From Podarcis raffonei (Eukaryota; Chordata; Lepidosauria; Squamata; Lacertidae), in assembly GCF_027172205.1 (NCBI RefSeq), contig NC_070607.1, positions 18,824,069 through 18,888,068 of the forward strand: 64,000 nt of DNA. The letters are read 5' to 3'. The notes under the pieces are model-generated. The model did not search any database. It was not told where the DNA came from and was given only the letters and a program-made list of their open reading frames with translations. Positions within the stretch are counted from its first letter, which is position 1. Each line of letters opens with the position of its first letter. Made by a program: the position numbers and the translations under genes. Below are positions 10,545-23,799 of the stretch, in pieces.

Positions 10545-10750
10545 TTACGTGTTGTTGTTGTTGTTAAGATTTGTTGCCTGTCCTTCACCATGTGGTCCCA
10601 GGGCAGGTTACAACCATGGAAAAATACCATACTGTATTAAAATCGGCTTGAAAGGAATTGCCATTAAGAGACTGGCTGGGCAAAGAGGTGTGTCTTTGGC
10701 ATCTGAGGAAAGCTACAACTATGGAGAGGGCATTCCACTGTTTCCACAGC
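10545..10750 (-). repeat. LINE 3'-end fragment
   Basis: A (GTT)n run is followed by 'cccagggcaggttacaacc' and 'gagggcattccactgtttcc', matching the layout of LINE 3' ends at 2,803 and 23,250. Confidence 0.4.
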
Positions 10751-11367
10751 TTATTGCAGGTATGTATGGATGTATGATATATGTGTTGTATGTGTGTGTA
10801 TGTAAACTATATGCACATATATATATATGGGTGGGAGGTTTCCTATTAGCTTTCTGAGTATAGTTCTCCATGTGGCAATACCTGGACTTGACAAAAGAGT
10901 GTTAATAGCCCTGTGATGTGTTGCTATGGGAACAAGGCGGCTAGGTGATGGTTGGAGATGACTCATCCAGATCTCCCAGTCCCTTCCCTCTGGGCCAGAG
11001 GGAGGGACAATGTTCCTGCGTGCAAAGCTTGCAGCTTGAGGCAGACTATGGACAGGTGCAGGGAGCAAAGCTGTGGGCTCTGTGGGCATCTTATGACACT
11101 AGAGATCCGAAGTGGGAGCAGAGGACGTTGGCTTTTCAGTTGGGAATGTTTAAGGTGTTTCTCCAGCTCTGTTCATGCTGCGTGTGTGTGTCACGGTGGG
11201 AATTTACTCCCTGCTGATTCATATTAGGCAAGCACCCTCATTGTACTGTTTCAGATGCTTGTTAAAAAGCTGCTGCTTCTTTTTGCAAGCCTATCAAGAC
11301 ATGTAATCCAGCTAGGTGCATTTTTATTATTTGATAATAGTTGGCATTATTTCTTACGCATACTGCT
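10751..11367. other. intergenic, nothing recognised
   Basis: Contains a short TG/TA-rich run near 10,780-10,830. The ORFs at 10,945 and 10,952 overlap in different frames without homology I can see. Confidence 0.35.
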
Positions 11368-11368
11368 T

Positions 11369-11708
11369 GTAAAGGGGACCCCTGACCATTAGATCAGGTC
11401 GTGACTGACTCTGGGGTTGCGGCGCTCATTTTGCTTTATTGACCAAGGAAGCCGGCGTCCAGCTTCCAGGTCATGTGGCCAGCATGATTAAGCCGCTTCT
11501 GGCGAACCAGAGCAGTGCACGGAAATGCTGTTTACCTTTTCGCCAGAGCGGTACCTATTTATCTACTTGCACTTTGACGTGCTTTCGAACTGCTAGGTTG
11601 GCAGGAGCAGGGACCGAGCAACGGGAGCTCACCCCATTGCGGGGATTCGAACCGCCGACCTTCTGATTGGCAAGTCCTAGGCTCTGTGGTTTAACCCACA
11701 GCGCCACC
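11369..11708 (-). mobile_element. tRNA-derived SINE family A
   Basis: Near-complete copy on the minus strand, starting 'gtaaaggggacccctgacc' and ending at 'cccacagcgccacc'. The last bases of the head are missing. Confidence 0.82.
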
Positions 11709-11737
11709 TTACAAATGTATAAATTTTAAAATAACAT

Positions 11738-12086
11738 AGAATCATAGAGATGGAAGATACCACAAGTAGGGTTGCCATATTGCTTTTCTGGGCCAAAGTG
11801 GTTCAGCTATTTTTAAGGAAATTCAACCCCCTCCCAACCCCCAACCCCACCCACTTCCGACATGAGTTGCCATATGCCCAGGTTCTCCAGGACATTTATA
11901 CTGATTTTCAGAAATTCCGCCTGGACACTGTTTCTGACAGATTAACCCTGGATATGTCCAGGAAATCCCAGACGTATGGCTGCCCTAACCACAAGGGCCA
12001 TCTAGTCCAACCACCTGAAATGCAGGAATCTCAGGGTTAGGTTAAATGACCCTTGGAACTCCTTCCAACCTGACAAAACTATGAGC
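11738..12086 (-). repeat. SINE B / CR1-like tail split by a MITE-like insert
   Basis: 'aatcatagagatggaagata' continues after the insert as 'ccacaagggccatctagtcc' and 'tgcaggaatctcaggg'. The ~220-bp insert (about 11,767-11,990) starts 'agggttgccatat' and ends with the partly inverted 'gtatggctgccct'. Confidence 0.5.
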
Positions 12087-12093
12087 ATAAAGG

Positions 12094-12531
12094 CAGTGGT
12101 TCTGACCCTTTTTTTGCTGGGCCTCACTTTTAGAATAAAAATTTGCTCGCCCCATACCAATTTGTTATTAATGAGAAGTACATTGGAAACTAAAAATAAA
12201 CAATTAGCAGGGCTGGATTTATAACGTAGAACACACCTACTGTATAATATGCTCACAGGACACCTAGCAGGTATAAAACAAAGCAGCTTTCCTAAAAACT
12301 TTACCAAAATATAATTACAAATGAGCCTCTTACATATGTGTGTACCTTAAGTATGTGTGCAAACCCAATCACTCGGTGCCCTTGCTCTCATATTGAAAAG
12401 ACACCTAGCCACATTCTGCAAATAATAATAAAAAAAATTTCATGCTACACTACACTGAAATGTTTAAATGCTCCTTTGATTGTCCTTCAATCTTCCCGCC
12501 ATACTTGCCACCCTCTCCTGGCGCACCACTG
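12094..12531. mobile_element. possible hAT-type MITE or fragment
   Basis: Starts 'cagtggttctgaccc', a common hAT end, and may finish at 'ggcgcaccactg'. The flanking 8-mers do not match well, so the boundaries are tentative. It would lie just upstream of the C1orf53 promoter. Confidence 0.35.
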
Positions 12532-12580
12532 CGTTAAAGCAAAGGGTCCCGATCCCTCCCAGAGCGTTTCCTAAAGCGAC

Positions 12581-12581
<1 letters not shown>

Positions 12582-12618
<37 letters not shown>
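12582..12618. repeat. (GA)n microsatellite
   Basis: About 18 GA repeats immediately upstream of C1orf53 exon 1, probably in its promoter or 5' untranslated region. Confidence 0.95.
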
Positions 12619-12620
<2 letters not shown>

Positions 12621-12709
12621 GGTGGGTGGAGCCCGACGCGGCTTCTTGGGCAAGGAAGTGGCCGCGGCCCTTGCCCAAGGGGGGAACCGGGGCTGGATCC
12701 GTCCCGCTC

Positions 12710-12949
12710 ATGGCGGCCACGTCGCTTGCGCGCTGCTGCACCAGCGGCAGGGCGATCCCCTGCAAGCCCCCGGGGCAGCGGGGCAAGAGGCCGCTGAGCT
12801 ACGGCCCGGCGGACGGGGAACGAGGTCTCCCCGACGGCGGCGGTTGCTCCGCGGCCCAGCGCTCCGGGGAAGCGGGCACCTGCGAGGGCATGGAAGGGTT
12901 AACCGAAGCGGAGAAGAGGGTGGTGGCTCTCCACGAGGAGGCATGCGCG
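12710..12949 (+). CDS. C1orf53: C1orf53 orthologue, coding exon 1 (residues 1-80)
   Basis: The frame opens at the ATG in 'cgctcatggcggcc' with MAATSLARCC and runs to EGLTEAEKRVVALHEEACA. This matches the human C1orf53 segment ending ELTAAERQIAELHAAACA. The exon ends in phase 0 at the donor gcg|gtgagt. The first ~30 residues are rich in Arg, Ala, Ser and Cys with few acids and could be a mitochondrial presequence, which is inference. The middle is low-complexity and poorly conserved, as in mammals. Joined to exons at 15,794 and 18,845 the protein is 137 residues, against 145 in human. The biochemical role of the family is unknown. A BovB LINE and a SINE sit in the intron that follows. Other frames over this GC-rich exon are longer but have no homology. 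Confidence 0.9.
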
Positions 12950-13216
12950 GTGAGTCCGCTTCGCTTTTGCCTCGCCTTGGCGCAGCCGCCTTGACGCGCC
13001 GGGTTTTTGCTGCGGCTGCTGCTCGGCAAACCAGGGCAAGTGACAGACTTGAGAGTGGTCTTTTTCTATTAGCAAAGGTGTGGTCTTTTTCTGCGCTAGG
13101 GACGCTTCGGAACTGGCAAGGGCTTCCGTTTAGCAAGCCCAGATTGCCACGCTTTGCTCTGGCTGCGTGTTTTGTGACTTTAGCTATTGTTTGGCCAGTA
13201 CTGTAATTGTAAGCAC

Positions 13217-14006
13217 TTTTGTTGTTTAGTCGTTTAGTCGTGTCCGACTCTTCGTACCCCCTGGACCAGAGCACGCCAGGCCCTCCTGTCTTCCACTGCC
13301 TGCCACAGTTTGGTCAAACTCATGCTGGTAGCTTCGAGAACACTGTCCAACCATCTCGTCCTCTGTCGTCCCCTTCTCCTTGTGCCCTCCATCTTTCCCA
13401 ACATCAGGGTCTTTTCCATGGAGACTTCTCTTCTCATGAGGTGGCCAAAGTATTGGAGTCTCAGCTTCAGGATCTGTCCTTCCAGTGAGCACTCAGGGCT
13501 GATTTCCTTAAGAATGGATAGGTTGGATCTTCTTGCAGTCCATGGGACTCTCAAGAGTCTCCTCCAGCACCATAATTCAAAAGAATCAATTCTTCGGCGA
13601 TCAGCCTTCTTTATGGTCCAGCTCTCACTTCCGTACATCACTACTGGGAAAACCATAGCTTTAACTTTATGGACCTTTGTTGGCAAGGTGATGTCTCTGC
13701 TTTTTAAGATGCTGTCTAGGTTTGTCATTGCTTTTCTCCCAAGAAGCAGGCGTCTTTTAATCTCGTGGCTGCTGTCACTATCTACAGTAATCATGGAGCC
13801 CAAGAAAGTAAAATCTCTCACTGCCTCCATTTCTTCCCCTTCTGTTTGCCAGGAGGTCAAGGGACCAGTGGCCATGATCTTCGTTTTTTTGATGTTGAGC
13901 TTCAAACCATATTTTGCGCTCTCCTCTTTCACCCTCATTAAAAGGTTCTTTAATTCCTCCTCACTTTCTGCCATCAAGGTTGTGTCATCTGCTTATCTGA
14001 GGTATA
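13217..14006 (-). mobile_element. BovB (RTE) LINE, 5'-truncated, 13-bp TSD
   Basis: A 790-bp insertion in C1orf53 intron 1. The minus-strand frame (13,977 to 13,234) gives 247 residues including KIKRRLLLGRKAMTNLDSI-type sequence, WCWRRLLRVPWTARRSN, LQYFGHLMRR and TRRRGRQRTRWLDSV. It is nearly the same as the C-terminal part of BovB reverse transcriptase known from cattle and squamates. Upstream, the catalytic box reads xADDTTLMAESEEE with the preceding Tyr codon changed to a stop (taa). The tail reads gactaaacaacaaaa on the minus strand. A perfect 13-bp duplication, 'taattgtaagcac', lies at 13,204-13,216 and 14,007-14,019. It is a dead-on-arrival truncated copy, but young. Confidence 0.95.
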
Positions 14007-14019
14007 TAATTGTAAGCAC

Positions 14020-15386
14020 ACGCCCTCTTATTTTCACCCACGAACACTGTTGTTAGTAGCTAAGATAGATAAATAGAACCTGCATGGAGAGAGGCAGTAT
14101 ACCAGGCCTGTTGCTTTTTGCACCCTGCTTGCAAGTGCTGAGACACCTGGCTAAAACAGAATGCTAGGCTGGTTAGCACTAGGTCTGATTCACCAAGGAA
14201 ACCTGTATGTTTTTAACTGGGATGGGTGGTAGGTGGCAGGGATTTGTAATGGTTGCAGAATTTGGCTTGTTGAAAAGGAACTCTGCTTTATTTATTTCTT
14301 TAACACAAGATTCTAGAACTTACGGGTATGACAGAAGATAACGCTATCATGTGTGTAGTCGCAGAAGCCAGAAATGTGACCCCAGAGTTCCCCACAACTG
14401 GAAAGCAACTCATCTACAGAACATTCCTATTCTCTGAGCCCAGAGAGCTGTGACTTTGCTTTACACCTCTCTTCTGAGGCACAAATCCCTTCGCATCCAT
14501 TTACAATTGGCAATGCTGCATCCAAGCTAGAAAGGCGTCTGCCACTTGGACAAAAATTAGCTGGCTTTCCTTTTACCAATCTGAAATGCTTTGAAAAGCA
14601 GGCAAATGCGCTGGGCTGGCTCAAGACGGTTAGCTGCTCCAAGAGAGATTCCTTTTTGCTATCCCATCTTACACTAAAACACTGCTGTATGCAAATCATA
14701 GTGAAATGAAGGGATTTCAGAATTTTGCGGAGGGCAGATGAATGTTGCCAACCGTCTTACACACATGTGCGAAGCCATCTTCCAAAAGTGAAGCGGGATG
14801 CCCTGGCTCTACACAAACTCGCTCACGCACAACCTGCAATGTTCCCTTGCCTCTTCCGCTCCTCACATCCCTCCTCCTCTCCATCACTATACTGGGAGTC
14901 TCTGGAGCGATGTCATGAGCTGTACCTGCTATTATTTTTTAGGGCTCTTCCAGACAACCTGCCTATTGAGCACTCATCCTGATTTGTTTGCAGGGAGAAT
15001 AGATGCCAGTGCGTTTCACCATTGCTCTCCTTATCACAAAAAGTCTGAACCTTTGACAGAAGCAAGTTTGCTAACACGAGACCTCCCCATTCAGCTATAA
15101 TTGCACAACCTGAATTTGCCTGTATGTGACTGGAACCCCACTGCAAAATGGTGACAGCCCGGAAGCGCCCTAAAAGTTGGCTGTCGGGCTAGCCATGCAG
15201 ACTCAGAAAAAGAATAAAGCTGGAAGAATGGGTAGGGTGAAGTGTGTCATAAATAAACAAAGAAACATTTGACTGCACTAAAGGCGGCATCCCATTGTTC
15301 TCCTGGCTTGCTTGGTTTCCCCCACAACCCCTACTTCAATAACAATGGGTGCTCCATGTGAATTTGTCAAGTGGTAATCACAGGAA
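14020..15386. other. C1orf53 intron 1, remainder
   Basis: No further exon or clear repeat is recognised. ORFs at 14,427-14,699 (minus) and 14,798-15,100 have no recognisable domain. Confidence 0.4.
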
Positions 15387-15740
15387 CAAGGGTGGCGCCG
15401 TGGGTTAAACCACAAAACCTAGGACTTGCCGATCAGAAGGTTGGCAGTTCGAATCCCCACGACGGGGTGAGCTCCCATTGCTTGGTTCCTGCTCCTGCCA
15501 ACCTAGCAGTTCGAAAGCACATCCAAGTGCAATTAGATAAATAGGTACCGCTCCTGCGGGAAGGTAAACGGCATTTCCATGCACTGCTCTGGTTTGCCAG
15601 AAGCTGCTTAGTCATGCTGGCCACATGACCCAGAAGCTGTATGCCAGCTCCCTCGGCCAGTAAAGCGAGATGAGCGCCGCAACCCCAGAGTCAGCCACGA
15701 CTGGACCTAATGGTCAGGGGTCCCTTTATCCTTTGCCTTT
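15387..15740 (+). mobile_element. tRNA-derived SINE family A, complete
   Basis: Full-length copy from 'gggtggcgccgtgggttaaa' to 'cctttatcctttgccttt', flanked by 'aatcacaggaa' and 'aatcacgggaa'. Its end lies only about 54 bp before C1orf53 exon 2, next to where the branch point and pyrimidine tract must be. Confidence 0.87.
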
Positions 15741-15793
15741 AATCACGGGAAGAAGAAGTAAGGTCTGCTGTTCTCTCTGTGTGTTTTAAATAG

Positions 15794-17999
<2,206 letters not shown>

Positions 18000-18000
<1 letters not shown>

Positions 18001-18114
18001 TAACATTGATTGTTTATATGATATTTTGTATTGCGGTTTTAATTTTGTTTTAGTGCTGTAATTTTATTGTTAGCAACCCTGGACTCTCATAAGAAGAAGG
18101 GTGAGGTATAACAA

Positions 18115-18156
<42 letters not shown>
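18000..18156 (+). repeat. LINE 3' tail with (ATT)n microsatellite
   Basis: 'attttgtattgcggttttaa' and 'caaccctggactctc' followed by a TTA run at about 18,109-18,155 resemble a reptile LINE 3' end with its simple tail. Confidence 0.45.
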
Positions 18157-18158
<2 letters not shown>

Positions 18159-18332
18159 GTTCAGAAGAAAGTAAACACCTCCAGCCTCCCTGACTCTTCA
18201 CAAGCAGCCTTTTTCCAGTCTTATTTAGTCATCTGAAAGTGATTAAATACCTTGCTGCATCTATAGTGTATAGGACCTGTGTCACCCTCTTCACATTGAT
18301 CTCCAAAACACTCTTGAATTGTGAGTTTTAAT

Positions 18333-18390
18333 GCTGCAGTCCTGTGCACGCTTCCCTGGGAGTAAGCCTCATTGAACACAGTTGGATGTA
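18333..18390. repeat. fragment of the ~80-bp palindromic repeat
   Basis: 'gctgcagtcctgtgcacgct' and 'gggagtaagcctcattgaa' match one arm of the palindrome whose best copy is at 52,426. Confidence 0.5.
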
Positions 18391-18814
18391 TTGCCAAATT
18401 CCAAGTAGGATCTGGCTACAAAAGAATCTGGCTTTCACTTTGTGTTTTGTGACTAGAGAAATCTATTCCCGTCTCCCCATCTTATGTGAGGTTTCAGGAA
18501 GTGAGATCTCTTGACTTCAATGAGATCTCTTTTCTTCCACTTTGGTAAGTATACAGGATTGCATGCAGAGTGGGGGGAGGAGCGGTTGACTCAGATACTG
18601 TATAATGAGTAGGGACATATCTAGCAAGGAGGTTTCTTGGACAATAATTAGGACCATTTGTTTGGGGAGAGGGCAAGGAAAAGGGGGGGTGCATGGCTCA
18701 ATTCCTCCTCCTCTTGCTCACTCTCTTTTCAAGTCCCGAGGCCACAAATGATTTATAGGACATCATTAATTTTGTCTTTAAGCACGGGCAATGTTGAGGC
18801 CTCATCAAGAATGA

Positions 18815-18916
<102 letters not shown>

Positions 18917-19071
18917 CGATCGAAGCCTTTTGCATCATACCATGAAGGGGAGAGGGAGTCAGCCATCACACCCATTTCTTCCTTCTTTTCTGCCCCCTAC
19001 AGCTTCCATATTTTGCATAATGCCGTTCCTTTGACCTCTGCTGTTCTGCATCCTGAATATTTTCCAATTGC

Positions 19072-19077
19072 AATAAA
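19072..19077 (+). promoter_or_regulatory. candidate polyadenylation signal of C1orf53
   Basis: Canonical AATAAA 156 bp after the stop codon, in an otherwise GC-moderate 3' untranslated stretch. Confidence 0.55.
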
Positions 19078-19099
19078 ATAAAAACCCCATGTGTGCTCC

Positions 19100-20120
19100 A
19101 GTGGCGCTGAGCCATTGACAAGGCTTCCCCTTTCTCTGGTGTTATAAGTGGCTGGCTGGGAAGAGATGGTTGCTTTGCCTTCCAGAGTTATCAGGCTGGA
19201 GAGGAGAAACCAGGCTAGCTTTGTTTTGCTTGGTGGTGCTGAGCTACTCTTTGAGAAACATTTAAAGGCGACTTTATAAGACAGGATCTCTTCTAGCACA
19301 GGGCTGAAAGAAAGTCTCCAAACTGATCCACAACACAATCATTGGATTAGCATCTTTGTCCTGAATGATCTAGCTATATTTGCTCTGCAAATGTGTGTTC
19401 GTTTGGCTGCAAGCTCAACAAGATAATCTTAAGCAACTGCAGGCTTGTTTGGACGTGGAAGCGGTGGAAGCTGGTGCCCATTAGGACTCGTAGGGCAGAA
19501 GCAGGGGGGAGGCCAACAGCAGGGGGCGCCAGAGCTAATGATAGGCAGAGTCATTCTGGTTTTGTCCCTGCTGGGTTAAGAGGAGGGGACTGAGACTAAG
19601 GAGGAGGAGCTGACAGTCAGTGTCACCTCATAGACTGGTTGTAAGTAAAGTAGTAAGCAGGTGGAGGCAGAGTTTGGTGAGACACTGTGCTTGCACTAAT
19701 AGACCAGCTCCCCTGCATGTATGTCTCACCTGATTTTGTTACACCAGATTATTCTACACTTGATGAACGGCAGCTGGGTGTGACCCAGTTGGGGAAAATT
19801 GGCGTCAAGGTGAGAAAGAGGTGGTGCCTACTCCCATATGAAAGTCATCAGCAGATCTTGCATCTTCCAAGAGAGAAAGAGAGAGCATGTCTAGGTGACC
19901 CACCCATTCCTAGCTGGCCCCTGAATGTATGAACTCTACTGAAAAGCATCTTGTCTGAAGAGATAGGAAAGTTCTGCCTGTCAGGTTGGATCACTGCCTG
20001 CTCATTTGCACATGCATGGGCAGGGAACTATTTTGCCCCTTGAGGGGCAAATTCCCTGGGTCCTGGGGCCACCTACCACCTGCAGGCAGAGGCTAAACAT
20101 ACGGACACACACTGGACATG
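19100..20120. other. intergenic, nothing recognised
   Basis: Start of the ~21.8-kb C1orf53-LHX9 interval. Short ORFs at 18,997 (minus), 19,393 and 19,687 have no recognisable domain. Confidence 0.4.
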
Positions 20121-20135
20121 ACACTCACATATGTT

Positions 20136-20483
20136 AAAGGTAAAGGGACGCCTGACCATTAGGTCCAGTCGTGGCCGACTCTGGGGTTGCGGCGCTCATC
20201 TTGCTTTATTGGCCGAGGGAGCCAGCGTACAGCTTCCAGGTCATGTGGCCAGCATGACTAAGCCGCTTCTGGCAAACCAGAGCAGCACACGGAAGCGTTT
20301 ACCTTCCCGCCAGAGCGGTACCTATTTATCTACTTGGACTTTGAGGTGCTTTCGAACTGCTAGGTTGGCAGGAGCAGGGACCGAGCAACGGGAGCTCACC
20401 CTGTCGCGGGGATTCGAACCTTCGACCTTCTGATCAGCAAGTCCTAGGCTCTGTGGTTTAACCCACAGTGCCACCCGTGTCCC
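20136..20483 (-). mobile_element. tRNA-derived SINE family A
   Basis: Complete copy on the minus strand. Left flank 'actcacatatgtta' and right flank 'actcacacatgtta' form a 14-bp target duplication with one change. Confidence 0.86.
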
Positions 20484-20927
20484 TTAACTCACACATGTTA
20501 GGGTCAACGAATTTGTGCACCAAGGGAAAGACAGAAGGTTTAATGTGCAAAACGGACAGGAAGACTGTAAAGGAGTGTGTTTGGCACTTACCACCACTTG
20601 CAAGCTTTGCTAAGAAAAAGACCCCCCCTCCCCGCTTCCTCAGCTATGTTGAGAGGAACCACAGCAAGCTTGCAAAACAGGAAGACTCCGCAGGTTTCCT
20701 CGCTGCATGTTGAGAAAAGGATTCCCCTTTCTCGGTGCACAGGGAGGATGCCAGGTGAATTGGTACTGCAGGAAGAGAGTGACCTTTGCCTGCATAGCCA
20801 GCTTGGTCCTGCCCTCTCAGGGGCGGCTCTTCCTCTCACCTGCAAGTGGCGGCGGCTGCCACAATTACCACAAAATCCATGTAACAGTTGGTGAGGGCAA
20901 GTGGAACCGATGCAGAGGAAGAAAGTA

Positions 20928-21377
20928 CAGTGGTACCTCGCAAGACGAAATTAATTCGTTCCGCGAGTTTTTTCTTCTTGCGAGTTTTTTGTCTTGCGAA
21001 GCACGGTTTCCCATAGGAATGCATTGAAAATCAATTAATGCGTTCCTATGGAGACCGCCTTCAGACCAGGTCTGGGGACAGCGGGGAAGACGCGCTGCGC
21101 TTCCCCGCTGTCCCTGGAGCTTGTGGGGCTGGCGGTGGGGAGAAGGGCTCTTCTCCCCACCGCCAGCCTTCAGAAGAGGTCCGGGGACAGCGGGGAAGAT
21201 GCACTGCGCTTCCCCGCTGTCCCCGGAGATTGTCCCCGGAGATTTCCCTATGGGCTTTCGTCTTGCGAAGCAAGCCCATAGGGAAATTCGTCTGGCGAAG
21301 CACCTCGAAAAACGGAAAACTCTTTCTTCTTGCGAGTTTTCCGTCTTGCGAGGCATTCGTCTTGCGAGGTACCACTG
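20928..21377. mobile_element. Tigger/Tc1-mariner-like MITE, 450 bp, with internal duplications
   Basis: Ends 'cagtggtacctcgcaagacg' and 'cttgcgaggtaccactg' are inverted, with TA on both sides (20,926-27 and 21,378-79). The inside repeats the words 'cttgcgagttttttc', 'ctgtccccggag' and 'cttccccgctgtccc' in direct and inverted order. Long overlapping ORFs on both strands are artefacts of this repetition. Confidence 0.82.
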
Positions 21378-21844
21378 TATGTGGCCCGTGCAGGGTGGGG
21401 ACAGAGTGAGAGACATGGCTGGCCAGATTTAGGCCACAGACTCCTCATCCCCACGCTTTTGATGCTGCAGTGATGAACACACACACACACAAGCCAGTCT
21501 TCAGCTGACGTTCTTGGATTTAAGCCCAAGCCATTCCACTGTTGAGACCTGTCTTAATGCTTCAGTCAATCAGCTCAACTGCCTCAGGATTGGGATGCTT
21601 GGCTGGAAATGTTCAACACACACTTGTGTGGCTTGGACGCTTCGTGGAAGTCAGTAAGGCTGGCTTCCAAATCACTCTTCTCATGAGCAGGATGTATGTT
21701 GCAACATGGGTGGTGTCAGAGCAGGAGCAGGGTGCAAGTACCTCCCCCACAAACTAGGGGTTCATTCCCACCCACCTATTATTATTGTTTTTAGATTGCT
21801 AGACTTTGGTCATTAACAAATACTTTTTTTTGTTTCAGAGAGCT

Positions 21845-21930
21845 GAACATCATCATCATCATTATATCCCACCCGTCTGAGTTGCCCCAGCCACTCTGGG
21901 CAGAATACAACACACATCTAAAAATACACT
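21845..21930 (-). repeat. L2-like LINE 3'-end fragment with (CAT)n
   Basis: 'catcatcatcatcattat' is followed by 'gttgccccagccactctggg', the same tail block as at 46, 7,755 and 23,250. Confidence 0.55.
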
Positions 21931-21949
21931 TTTTGCCCTTTCTGTGTAC

Positions 21950-22665
21950 CCCCCCCCGATTCCCCCCCCCAGTGCTGCCACTGTGAAATGTGGCTTCAAT
22001 AAATTATGGATCCAATTGCCAGTATCTCTTATAGACCTTGGAAAAGACAGTGGTTGATGAATATACAAACCAGGATTCATTAATTTTTTTAAAAAGTTGA
22101 GATCTATAATTTCTAACACACATAAAAATAAACTCCACAGTTGTACACACCTTCCCTCCTTATTCAAGGAAAAGTGAGACAATAGTTCATTGTGAGCTGC
22201 TGTTGCACCCAAAATGGAAGGGGTGGTTACTGCTTCCACCTTCCTGTAAAATGTCTTATCTTCCTGAATTATTTTTGAATTGATTATGGCTGCAATCAAA
22301 CTCACACGTGCCATACAAAGCAGGGCACATTTTGCAATATCAGACTTCTTGCCTCCACAGCTCAAGAGGGAAGAGGCTGGGAGGGGGGAGATGTGTGACC
22401 TTGGATGCATTTCAGCTTTTGTTGTGCTTATTTGTTTGATCAACAAACATAGCACAATCAGGTGAAATCCTGCAGTGGTAGAATGGACTGTGCCACTTCA
22501 GGATGGGGGGGGCAGTGGTGTCCCTCTTGCATGCTCCCCCCCCCCTTACACAACAACCTCCCTACAGCTTACATGCCCTTCCCAATTACAGAGTATATCT
22601 ACTGCCCTTCCTGCAAGTAGGAAATAGTTAACTTGCTGCAATATTCAAAAAGGTGACGTTCCCAT
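21950..22665. other. intergenic, nothing recognised
   Basis: Includes two C runs and a 197-residue minus-strand ORF (21,862-22,455) with no recognised domain and no supporting start or splice context. Confidence 0.35.
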
Positions 22666-22667
22666 TA

Positions 22668-22896
22668 CAGTCATACCTCGGGTTACAGACGCTTCAGGTT
22701 GCGTTTCTTCGGGTTATGGACTGCTGAAACCTGGAAGTACCAGAACGGGTTACTTCCGGGTTTCGGTGGTCGCGCATGTGCAGAAGCGCTGAATCGCAAC
22801 CTGCGTGTGCGCAGACGCGCTGCTGCGGGTTGCAGACACTGCGGGTTTCGAACATGCATCCTGCACGGATCATGTTCGCAACCCGAGCGTCCACTG
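22668..22896. mobile_element. Tigger/Tc1-mariner-like MITE, 229 bp
   Basis: Left end 'cagtcatacctcgggttaca' and right end 'gcaacccgagcgtccactg' are degenerate inverted repeats, with TA on both sides (22,666-67, 22,897-98). The interior is rich in 'cgcaacctgcg'-like hairpins. Confidence 0.7.
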
Positions 22897-23074
22897 TATT
22901 CTGCCATCTCTGAATTCTACAATCTCTCTGCATATGTATCCCGTTGAAAATGCAAAGGGAGGCTTTGGGGGAAATAAATCCGCCTCTTCGGAGGCCCAAG
23001 GCTTTACTGGCTAGAGAGGATGTGATCCCTGATTTCCCAGGTCCTAGTCCTCTTCCCACAGCAGCACACTGGGT

Positions 23075-23180
23075 CTCAGATGAACTACAACTCCCAGCTG
23101 CCCCCGCCAGCTTGGCCAATGGTCAGAGATTGTCAGGGATGATGGGAACAACTGGCAGGCCACAGATTCTCCACCTCTGA
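23075..23180 (-). repeat. MITE fragment ('actacaactcccagctg' family)
   Basis: 'gaactacaactcccagctgc' and 'ggccaatggtcagagattg' match a very common reptile non-autonomous DNA element. Related fragments occur near 59,040 and 60,000. Confidence 0.5.
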
Positions 23181-23199
23181 ATCTCCGTCAGTAGTAGTA

Positions 23200-23248
<49 letters not shown>

Positions 23249-23799
23249 TGTATTATTTATACCCTGCCCATCTGGCTGAGTTTCCCCAGCCACTCTGCGC
23301 GGCTTCCAATCAAGGGTTAAAAACAATACAGCATTAAATATTATAAACTTCCCTAAACAGGGCTGCCTTCAGATGTCTTTTAAGATAGCTGCTTATTTCC
23401 TTCACACCTGAAGGGAGGGCGTTCCACAGGGCGGGCGCCACTACTGAGAAGGCCCTCTGTCTGGTTCCCTGTAACCTCACTTCTCGCAATGAGGGAATCG
23501 CCAGAAGGCCCTCGGCGCTGGATCTCAGTGTCCGGGCTGAACGATGGGGGTGGAGATGCTCCTTCAGGTATACAGGACTGAGGCTGTTTAGGGCTTTAAA
23601 GGTCAGCACCAACACTTTGAATCGTGCTTGGAAACGTACTGGGAGCCAATGCAGATCTCTCAGAACCAGTGTTATGTGGTCCCAGCAGCCACTCCCAGTC
23701 ACCAGTCTAGCTGCCGCATTCTGGATTAATTGCAGTTTCCGGGTCATCTTCAAAGGTTGCCCCACATAGAGTGCATTGCAGTAGTCCAAGCGGGAGATA

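Larger units (their letters stand above)
12532..13050 (+). promoter_or_regulatory. CpG-rich promoter region of C1orf53
   Basis: CpG density rises sharply over exon 1 ('gcccgacgcggc', 'ggccgcggccc', 'ggcccggcggacgggg') and falls after 13,050. A GA run at 12,582-12,617 lies about 95 bp before the ATG. No TATA box is evident, as expected for a CpG-island promoter. The transcription start cannot be fixed from sequence alone. Confidence 0.65.

Noticed and set aside
12094-12531. Complete hAT element upstream of C1orf53
   Set aside because: Terminal words fit but the flanking 8-mers do not match; kept only as a low-confidence fragment.
12619-13274. Long ORFs on both strands (195, 122 and 188 residues) over the C1orf53 promoter
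   Set aside because: GC-rich shadow frames; only the frame starting at 12,710 matches a known protein and splices correctly.
21862-22455. 197-residue minus-strand ORF
   Set aside because: No domain, overlaps a LINE tail and C runs; likely chance.
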